A DNA stretch of 34,882 bases from the NCBI RefSeq assembly GCF_020252405.1, contig NZ_JADCDA010000002.1:1-34882 (forward strand), given 5' to 3'. The position numbers and the translations under genes were made by a program. Shown piece by piece: positions 1 through 7,966 of the stretch (position 1 is its first letter; each line of letters opens with the position of its first letter). Below the pieces are notes generated by a model. It was not told where the DNA came from, did not search any database, and worked only from the letters and a program-made list of their open reading frames with translations. Source of the stretch: Aestuariivirga sp. Its GTDB lineage: Bacteria > Pseudomonadota > Alphaproteobacteria > Rhizobiales > Aestuariivirgaceae.

Positions 1-64
1 ACGAGGGCGATCCTACTCTAACTCGGCCCGTCAAACGGCCAGCAAAATCACGATCCGTCCCTCG

Positions 65-98
65 CCGCTGGACGGGAGTTATAACTCCCGTCCAGCGG
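65..98. terminator. 34-bp perfect palindrome, probable hairpin terminator
   Basis: The two 17-base halves are exact reverse complements (CCGCTGGACGGGAGTTA and its complement) with no spacer. Transcribed in either direction it would fold into a long stem closed by a short AU loop. On the plus strand it is followed by an AT-richer stretch with four T (about 103-107). It could therefore terminate a gene lying to the left of the window, or act as a second terminator for rpoD. It could also be a protein-binding palindrome; nothing here decides. Confidence 0.5.
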
Positions 99-215
99 AT
101 CTCTTTTCGCACTTTCGAACGCAATTGTCATAAGACAAGCTAGTTACACAGAGACTGATTAACTTCTGCAAATCAGGTTAGCGATCCGGTTGAGCTAAAG
201 ACCCATTTGAGACTT

Positions 216-246
216 CAAACAAAACACCCGGCAAGAGGCCCGGTGT
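216..246 (-). terminator. Rho-independent terminator of rpoD
   Basis: Read on the minus strand just after the rpoD stop, ACACCGGGC and GCCGGGTGT form a nine-base stem with one mismatch around a five-base loop, followed directly by TTTGTTTG. Position, orientation and T-tract fit an intrinsic terminator for rpoD. Confidence 0.7.
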
Positions 247-274
247 AATGGTGTTCAGCGATCGGAAGCCTCAA

Positions 275-2377
<2,103 letters not shown>

Positions 2378-2410
2378 GAGAAATCCTTGAAATTCAAGCG
2401 GAGGGAACCC

Positions 2411-2439
2411 GCCATAGCAACATTGCGATTCGGGGTCAA
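2411..2439 (-). promoter_or_regulatory. Putative sigma-70 promoter of rpoD
   Basis: On the minus strand TTGACC (2439-2434) and TATGGC (2416-2411) are separated by exactly 17 bases. The -10 ends 33 bases before the rpoD ATG, which is compatible with a short leader carrying the AAGGA ribosome site. This is a sequence match only. Confidence 0.5.
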
Positions 2440-2455
2440 AAGCTAGGAAGCGCGC

Positions 2456-2471
2456 GTTAAGCGCCGCTTAA
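2456..2471 (-). promoter_or_regulatory. CtrA-type box upstream of rpoD
   Basis: The sequence TTAA-GCGGCGC-TTAAC on the minus strand matches the full alphaproteobacterial CtrA consensus TTAA-N7-TTAAC. It lies in the dnaG-rpoD gap, about 80-95 bases before the rpoD ATG and 17 bases upstream of the proposed -35. The site is seen in the sequence; control of rpoD by CtrA is inferred. Confidence 0.5.
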
Positions 2472-2506
2472 GCCAGCCATTGCAACCGAACCCGTTTCGG
2501 ATCGCC

Positions 2507-4450
2507 TCAGGTGATGGCGTCAATCTGACGGCCAGAGGCGGCGCCAAAGCCCTCGATCTGGGCTTCCGACCCCGCATGGGACGACAATTGCTCGCGCACG
2601 GCCTTCAGCGCGTTCTCATTTTCCACCGTCGGATCGGCGGTCCATGCAGCCTCGGCTGCACGCACCTCCTGCTCGAGGGTGATGGTTTTCCGGTGTCTGG
2701 CGATCATCTGACGAAGGCCGGTGCGGGCGTCACCCTGCGCAGCCCCGCTCCCAAGGAACCATTCGTTCAGCCGCTTCGCCTGGGCTTCCAGGCGGTCCAG
2801 AAGAGGACCGAACCCCACATTGATAAAGTGGGCCTTCAGGACCGCGCCGTCAAGACCGGCACCCAAGGCCGCGCTATCTATGATCTGGGTACGGAGGGAG
2901 TCAAGCTCCGGCACGCGCATCTCCAGGGTGGAGAACTCCTCCAGAAACTCATGCAGCAAATCGGGATGGTTCACCAGACACAGCGTAATCAGCCCCTCCC
3001 GCAGAACCGCCTGCGACGTGGGATTGGAGACCAGCTGAGAGCGCCTGAGCGCCAAAGACGGCGGCTGCTGCAGGTCCCACGGCCGCATGCCGGGTTTGAA
3101 GGGACGGTTTCCGCCTGTCTTTCCAAAAGCCTGGCGGCGGTTGCCGGGGCCCCGGTTGCCGCCCATGGGGGCAAAGAGCGCACGCATCCGCTCGCCGAAC
3201 TCGGCGAGATAATGTTTTTTCACAACATCGTCGTTTATGCTGTTGAGAAAACTCCGCAAATCCTTCTCGAACTGGGCGCGGCGTTCGGGCGTCGACCGGT
3301 CATTCTGGGCCAGTGCCCGCTGCCACAGCATGTCGGCGAGCGGCTGGGCGCCGTCGATCACCTCGCGCACCGCGCCGGGGCCCTGGGCTTTCAGGAGGTC
3401 GTCCGGGTCCTGCCCCTCAAGGAGCAGCGCAAAGCGCAGCGAGTGGCCGGGTTCGAGCAGCGGGAGGGCCTGGTCGAGCGCCCGGTAGGCGGCCTTGATC
3501 CCTGCCCCGTCGCCGTCGAAGCACAGGATGGGCTCGGCTGCCTGTTTCCACAGCATCCGAAGCTGGTCCTCGGTCAGCGCCGTGCCGAGGGGGGCCACAG
3601 CCTGCGGCAATCCGGCGCGGTGCATGGCGATAACATCGACATAGCCCTCCACCGCGATGATCTGGCCCTTCTCATGGGCGGGTCCGCGGGCCTTGTCCAG
3701 GTTGTAGAGGACACTGCCCTTGTGGAAGAGCGGCGTTTCCGGCGAGTTCAGATATTTGGCCGGCACGTCCCTCGACAGCGCCCGGCCGCCAAACGCGATC
3801 ACCCGCCCGCGCGGGTCACGGATGGGGAACATCACCCGGTCGCGAAAGCGGTCATAAGCGACGGGAATGTCGTCGCCGGAGATCACCAGCCCGGCCTCGG
3901 CCATCTGCTCCACCGAAACGCCCTTGTCGGCGAGGTGGCTGCGCAGCGCCGAGCGGTCGTCAGGCGCATAACCCAGGCGGAACTCCTTCTGGATGGCGGG
4001 AGGGAGCTGCCGGTCGGCGAGGTAACCCCGCGCGCGGGAGCCGCGCGCCGCCTGGAGTTCGGCCTCGAAGAACCCGGTCGCCATCTCCATCACATCATAG
4101 AGGTTCGCCCGCTGCTGCTCCCGTTGCTGGTCGGCCTCCGACACGACAGGCATGGGGAGCCCCGCCTCCTGCGCCAGCCTTTCGACGGCCTCGGGGAAGC
4201 TCAGGCCCTCCTTTTCGACGAGGAAGCGGAACACGTCGCCCGAGGCCTTGCAGCCGAAGCAATGGTAAAACCCTTTCCGGTCATCGACGTGGAAGGAGGG
4301 CGATTTCTCGCCATGGAATGGGCAGCAGGCCCAGAAGTCGCCCTTGCCCGGGTTCGACTTCTTCCGGTCCCAGGTAACCTTGCGACCGACCACCGAGGAG
4401 ATGGAAACCCGGTTCCTGATGTCTTCAAGAAAGGACGGAGGCGCCTGCAT
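2507..4450 (-). CDS. dnaG: DNA primase DnaG
   Basis: DnaG synthesises the RNA primers for leading- and lagging-strand replication and works with the DnaB helicase, whose gene is at 23629. The 647-residue protein has the N-terminal CHC2 zinc-binding domain (C43, H46, C64, C67; CPFH...YHCFGCKASGD), then the primase N-domain. The TOPRIM catalytic core carries the acidic motifs VEGYVDVIA and FDGDGAG. A C-terminal helicase-interacting region follows. The ATG at 4450 has no strong Shine-Dalgarno, but the family start (MQAPPSFLEDIRNRVSI) fits. It is followed by rpoD in the same direction, the classical order of the macromolecular synthesis locus. The yqeY gene, which commonly sits just upstream of dnaG in alphaproteobacteria, is here almost 9 kb away. 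Confidence 0.98.
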   Translation of the reverse strand: MQAPPSFLEDIRNRVSISSVVGRKVTWDRKKSNPGKGDFWACCPFHGEKSPSFHVDDRKGFYHCFGCKASGDVFRFLVEKEGLSFPEAVERLAQEAGLPMPVVSEADQQREQQRANLYDVMEMATGFFEAELQAARGSRARGYLADRQLPPAIQKEFRLGYAPDDRSALRSHLADKGVSVEQMAEAGLVISGDDIPVAYDRFRDRVMFPIRDPRGRVIAFGGRALSRDVPAKYLNSPETPLFHKGSVLYNLDKARGPAHEKGQIIAVEGYVDVIAMHRAGLPQAVAPLGTALTEDQLRMLWKQAAEPILCFDGDGAGIKAAYRALDQALPLLEPGHSLRFALLLEGQDPDDLLKAQGPGAVREVIDGAQPLADMLWQRALAQNDRSTPERRAQFEKDLRSFLNSINDDVVKKHYLAEFGERMRALFAPMGGNRGPGNRRQAFGKTGGNRPFKPGMRPWDLQQPPSLALRRSQLVSNPTSQAVLREGLITLCLVNHPDLLHEFLEEFSTLEMRVPELDSLRTQIIDSAALGAGLDGAVLKAHFINVGFGPLLDRLEAQAKRLNEWFLGSGAAQGDARTGLRQMIARHRKTITLEQEVRAAEAAWTADPTVENENALKAVREQLSSHAGSEAQIEGFGAASGRQIDAIT

Positions 4451-4539
4451 GCCTGATCATGTGCGCCGTTTGAAGGGGGAGTTCAAGCCGCGCTCTTCAT
4501 TCCTCTCCACCACCGCGCGGAGCCAAGGAGCGGACGCAA

Positions 4540-5268
4540 TCACCGCAGCACCGGCGCCTCGGACACCAATTCCTTCCGGCTCTTGAGGTGGCGGTACAAA
4601 TGCCCCTCGATCCCGCGGAAGCCCCACAGCGTCAGGTAGGTCAGCGCCAGGTAAATGATCCCGATGGTGATGAACATCTCATAGGGGGCAAAGGTCCGCG
4701 CGATCACCACCCGCGCCGCCCCCGTGAGGTCCATCACGGTGACGAGGCTGGCGAGCGAGGTGGACTGCAGGATGAACACCACCTCGTTGGTATAGGCCGG
4801 GAACAGGATGCGCATCGCGATGGGAAACTTGATGCGGCGCAGGATGGTGAAGGGGCTCGTGCCCATCGCGCGCGCCGCCTCGATGTCGCCCAGCGGCACG
4901 TTGCGGAGCGCCCCCGCGACGATCTCGATCGTGTAGGCCGCGGTGTTCAGCGTGAAGGCGATGAGGCAGCACCAATAGCCATCGCGCAGGATGAACCACA
5001 GAACCGAGGACCGCACCGCCTTGAACTGGGCGAGGCCGTAGTAGATCAGAAACAGCTGGATCAGCATCGGCGTGCCGCGGAAGAAATAGGTATAGGCCCA
5101 GATCGGCCCGCTGATGAACCTGTTGGGCGAGGTCCTGAGCACGCCCAGCGGAACCGACAGGATGATGCCGCCGATGACGGTGAGCACGGTAAGCTGCAGC
5201 GTGACGGCGAGGCCGGAGAACAGGTCCGGCAGGCTGGTCCAGATCAGGCTCAGATCAAAGGAGGCCAC
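4540..5268 (-). CDS. Polar amino acid ABC transporter, permease subunit (HisM/ArtM type)
   Basis: Inner-membrane subunit of an amino acid importer, 242 residues. It has several hydrophobic segments (first near residues 17-43) and the family signature RGTPMLIQLFLIYYGL around residues 64-79. The cytoplasmic EAA loop EAARAMGTSPFTILRRI, which contacts the ATPase, lies about two-thirds along. It is the last gene of a three-gene operon; its ATG follows the stop of the upstream permease gene by only four bases. The two permeases would form the HisQM-like heterodimer. The exact amino acid cannot be read from the sequence; the binding protein points to basic or polar amino acids. No terminator is visible before dnaG. 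Confidence 0.93.
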   Translation of the reverse strand: MASFDLSLIWTSLPDLFSGLAVTLQLTVLTVIGGIILSVPLGVLRTSPNRFISGPIWAYTYFFRGTPMLIQLFLIYYGLAQFKAVRSSVLWFILRDGYWCCLIAFTLNTAAYTIEIVAGALRNVPLGDIEAARAMGTSPFTILRRIKFPIAMRILFPAYTNEVVFILQSTSLASLVTVMDLTGAARVVIARTFAPYEMFITIGIIYLALTYLTLWGFRGIEGHLYRHLKSRKELVSEAPVLR

Positions 5269-5272
5269 CGCC

Positions 5273-5977
5273 TCAGCTCCGCCGGAAGCCGGAGGAGGCC
5301 CAGCGCTCCGCCCGGATGCGCAGCACGTCGGACACCGCCGTCATGGCGAGGTAGAGCAGGCACGCGATGAAGAACACGGTGAAGGGCATGTGGGTCGGAG
5401 CCTTGATCAGGTCCGCCTGCCGGGCGAGCTCGGTGAGGCCGATCACCGATGTGATGGAGGTGGCCTTCAAAAGCGTGAGCCAGAGATTGCCGAGGCCCGG
5501 AATGGCCAGCCGCCAGGCCTGCGGCAGCTCGATACGCAGGAAGACCTGGGCGTTTGACATGCCATAGGCCTGGCCCGCCTCGCTCTGGCCCCCGGGAACC
5601 GCGAGAAAGGCGCCGCGGAAGATTTCGGTGGCATAGGCGCCATAAACGAAGCCGACGACCAGCGTGCCCGCCATGAAGGCGTTGATGTCGACCCGCACCT
5701 CGCCGCCGCCGAGCGACAGCAGCCACTGCAGCAGCAGCGTGCCGCCATAGTAGACGAGCAGCATGAGCACCAGTTCGGGGATGCCGCGGATGACCGTGGC
5801 ATAGGTTGAACCGATGGCGCGCAGCAGGCGGTTGTTTGACAGCCGGGCCAGCGCGCCGAGAATGCCCAGCGCGAGCGCCACCATCATGGCCGCCACGCCG
5901 ACCGACAGGGTTATGAGCGCCCCGTCGATCAGCAGGTGGCCATATCCTTTCAGGTCAAGAAAGGCCGGCAGGGCCAA
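5273..5977 (-). CDS. Polar amino acid ABC transporter, permease subunit (HisQ/ArtQ type)
   Basis: Second membrane subunit of the same importer, 234 residues. Hydrophobic segments start at about residues 17-42. The RGIPELVLMLLVYYGG signature is near residue 64, and a derived EAA loop (SEAGQAYGMSNAQVFLRIELP) lies near residues 131-151. It is the middle gene of the operon, starting three bases after the stop of the binding-protein gene and ending four bases before the next permease. This packing indicates one transcript and translational coupling. As in HisQ/HisM systems, it should pair with the 4540-5268 product and need an ATPase partner encoded elsewhere. Confidence 0.93.
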   Translation of the reverse strand: MALPAFLDLKGYGHLLIDGALITLSVGVAAMMVALALGILGALARLSNNRLLRAIGSTYATVIRGIPELVLMLLVYYGGTLLLQWLLSLGGGEVRVDINAFMAGTLVVGFVYGAYATEIFRGAFLAVPGGQSEAGQAYGMSNAQVFLRIELPQAWRLAIPGLGNLWLTLLKATSITSVIGLTELARQADLIKAPTHMPFTVFFIACLLYLAMTAVSDVLRIRAERWASSGFRRS

Positions 5978-5980
5978 GGA

Positions 5981-6772
5981 TCAGCCGCCGTAAATATCGA
6001 AATCGAAATACTTGTCGTTGATCTGCTTGTAGGCGCCGTCGGCGCGCATGTCCTTGATCGCCTGGTTGATGGCGTTCAGCAGCTCCGTCTCACCCTTGCG
6101 GACGCCGATGCCTTCGCCCTTGGAGCCGAAGGCCGTCTCCGGCCAGGTGTTGCCGACACGGGCGAAATCATCCTTCGAGTCTCCTGCGAGCAGGCCGTTC
6201 TGGAGCACGATGAAGTCATCGAAGCGCGCGTCCACGCGGCCCGCGGTCGCGTCGAGGTCCGCACTTTCCGACGTGTCATAGACCACGATCTCGGCCTGCG
6301 GCCAGGTCTTGCGGGCATAGCTCTCGTAACCGGTGGAGCGCTGCACCCCAATCTTCTTGGCCGCAAGCGTAGCCGGGTCGACATAGCCGTCGGGGCCAAC
6401 TATGATACCGGAATTCTTGTTGGCCACAAGGCCCGTCGGGCTCTGGTAATAGGGGATCGAAAAGTCGATCTTTTCCTCGCGCTCCGGCAGGATGCCCATG
6501 GAAGCGACGATCACGTCATATTTCTTGGCGATGAGGCCGGGGATCATGCCGTCCCAGTCCTGCTTGATGATTTCGCACTGGGCATCGAGCTTCACGCACA
6601 TGGCCCTGGCGAAATCGACGTCGAAGCCCTGAAGGCTGCCGTCAGCCGCGACGAAATTATAGGGAGGATAGGCGCCCTCGGTGGCGATGATGAGTTTTTT
6701 CTGCCCGGCAAGCGCCGGACCCGCCAGCATGGCGAGGCCGAGCGCCACGGCGGCGATCTTCAGCAGTTTCAT
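5981..6772 (-). CDS. Periplasmic amino acid-binding protein (LAO/HisJ-type, SBP family 3)
   Basis: First gene of the amino acid importer operon, 263 residues. Residues 1-22 are a typical Sec signal peptide ending in ALA-G. The mature part has the family 3 pattern: ATEGAYPPYNFV near the start, LQGFDVDFARAMC, WDGMIPGLIAKKYDVIVASM, and the hinge segments around IGVQRSTGYE. The protein would capture an amino acid in the periplasm and hand it to the HisQM-like permeases encoded just downstream. The conserved aromatic Y and DFSIPYY segments fit lysine/arginine/ornithine or histidine binders, but specificity is an inference. The ATG at 6772 has GGGGAA upstream. Confidence 0.93.
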   Translation of the reverse strand: MKLLKIAAVALGLAMLAGPALAGQKKLIIATEGAYPPYNFVAADGSLQGFDVDFARAMCVKLDAQCEIIKQDWDGMIPGLIAKKYDVIVASMGILPEREEKIDFSIPYYQSPTGLVANKNSGIIVGPDGYVDPATLAAKKIGVQRSTGYESYARKTWPQAEIVVYDTSESADLDATAGRVDARFDDFIVLQNGLLAGDSKDDFARVGNTWPETAFGSKGEGIGVRKGETELLNAINQAIKDMRADGAYKQINDKYFDFDIYGG

Positions 6773-7130
6773 GTGAGTTCCCCAGTTTAGGACGCCGCAG
6801 ATTTAGGCCCCGATTGTGACAGTTTGTCCAGAGCGGGAAATCCCGTCATGATGGCGACATGTTGCGGGAAATGTACAACATTCAGCGGGGCATGGGCCGC
6901 GGCCGGCGGATCGACCACTCCCGGATTGCCGGAGCTGGCGCGTGCACAACTTCCCCGGTCAGGCGGCGTGCCGCACGCGGGCGTCGCCTTTCCCGCCAAC
7001 GCCCCCGGACATGGCGCTTGAGCATGATCTGGCGGCCAGGGCGGGGCGGTGAAGAAGGCTTGATCCGCCGCCGCATCGCATCCAAAGTGAGGCGGGACAT
7101 CAGACAACCGGCTTTTTGAAGGAGACGCCA
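6773..7130. other. Intergenic region between divergent transport operon and ohr
   Basis: This 358-bp stretch separates the divergently read binding-protein gene and ohr, so it must hold both promoters. Open frames on both strands are GC-driven and show no recognisable protein pattern or ribosome site. A short match to the repeat-like word GAGCATGATCT occurs near 7021-7031, too short to call. The AAGGAG at 7119-7124 is the ohr ribosome site. I see no clear OhrR-type operator. Confidence 0.4.
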
Positions 7131-7550
7131 ATGCCCATCGCCTATACTGCCCATGCCACCTCCACCGGCGGCCGCGACGGCCACGGCCGCACCGATGACG
7201 GCAAGCTCGACGTGCAGCTGTCGCTCCCTAAGGAAATGGGCGGCGACAACAAGGGCACGAACCCCGAGCAGCTCTTCGCCGTCGGCTATTCCGCCTGCTA
7301 TCTCGGCGCCATCCGCTTCGTCGCCGGCAATGAGAAGGTGACGATCGCGCCGGACGCCTCGGTCGCCGCCCATGTGGGCGTCGGCCCGCGCGAAGACGGC
7401 CGCGGCTTCGGCCTTGAAGTGGCGCTCGATGTGCACCTGCCCGGCCTCGACAAGGCCCAGGCCGAGGACATCACCGCCAAGGCCCATGTGGTGTGCCCCT
7501 ATTCCCACGCCACCAAGGGCAACATCAAGGTGACCACAAAGATCGTGTGA
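7131..7550 (+). CDS. ohr: Organic hydroperoxide resistance protein Ohr
   Basis: Ohr is a thiol-dependent peroxidase of the Ohr/OsmC family that reduces fatty-acid and other organic hydroperoxides in the cytoplasm. The 139-residue product has both catalytic cysteines in their usual contexts, C56 in GYSACYLGAI and C122 in VVCPYSHAT, plus the N-terminal GGRDGHGRTDDG segment that carries the conserved arginine. The ATG at 7131 is chosen because AAGGAG lies directly upstream; an in-frame TTG at 7116 would put that site inside the gene. It stands alone with its own terminator. OhrR, the usual MarR-type repressor, is not seen nearby. Confidence 0.95.
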   Translation: MPIAYTAHATSTGGRDGHGRTDDGKLDVQLSLPKEMGGDNKGTNPEQLFAVGYSACYLGAIRFVAGNEKVTIAPDASVAAHVGVGPREDGRGFGLEVALDVHLPGLDKAQAEDITAKAHVVCPYSHATKGNIKVTTKIV

Positions 7551-7576
7551 GGCCTGGCCCAGATGACTTGCACCGG

Positions 7577-7608
7577 TGCGGGGCAGCCTGGCGGCCCCGC
7601 ATTTTTCT
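7577..7608 (+). terminator. Rho-independent terminator of ohr
   Basis: TGCGGGGC (7577-7584) and GCCCCGCA (7594-7601) form a perfect eight-base GC-rich stem with a nine-base loop, followed at once by five T and CTT. It begins 27 bases after the ohr stop. Confidence 0.85.
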
Positions 7609-7966
7609 TGGGGGTGACGCCTCCACCCATGCGGGCCGCCGCAAGGATTTTTTGGAATATAGTCCTTTTTTGATCTTGACTTTCTTCCTAGGGTATGCTA
7701 AATGTCCAACAACGCGCTTTCTGCTGATTGACATTGTGAATCTTTTTTGAGCGGCCCCGCCCTTGGCCGCGATCCGCTCCACGCCGCCGCCCCGGCGTGG
7801 GATGGGATCGCGCTTCGGGCGTAGCCCCTGCGGCAAGCAGCCTGCCTCCGTCACCTCGAAAGGTCTGCATAGCCAGCCTCGTGCTTACGCGCCCTTTGAC
7901 AGAAACCTACCCCTGCGATAGATGGTGCAATCTGCGATTGTTCCCTCATCCACATGGAGAGACGCC
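7609..7966 (+). promoter_or_regulatory. AT-rich upstream region of the ClpS/ZBD/AAA+ gene
   Basis: This stretch has no convincing gene. The part from about 7647 to 7752 is clearly more AT-rich than its surroundings and holds promoter-like words: TTGACT at 7676-7681 followed after 17 bases by TAAATG at 7699-7704, and an isolated TTGACA at 7728-7733. If the first pair is used, the AAA+ gene would have a leader of roughly 250 bases. GC-rich sequence follows from 7753. The true promoter cannot be fixed by eye. Confidence 0.35.

Noticed and set aside
128-212. tRNA-like pattern on the minus strand (TTTAGCTCAACCGG ... GTTAATCAG)
   Set aside because: The T-arm word GTTCRA, a closing acceptor stem and a normal anticodon loop are missing.
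2480-4456. Long plus-strand open frame opposite dnaG
   Set aside because: Same reason: the minus strand is a clear primase with zinc finger and TOPRIM core.
6787-7131. Open frames on both strands between the binding-protein gene and ohr
   Set aside because: Biased low-complexity translations, no ribosome site, and no recognised motif.
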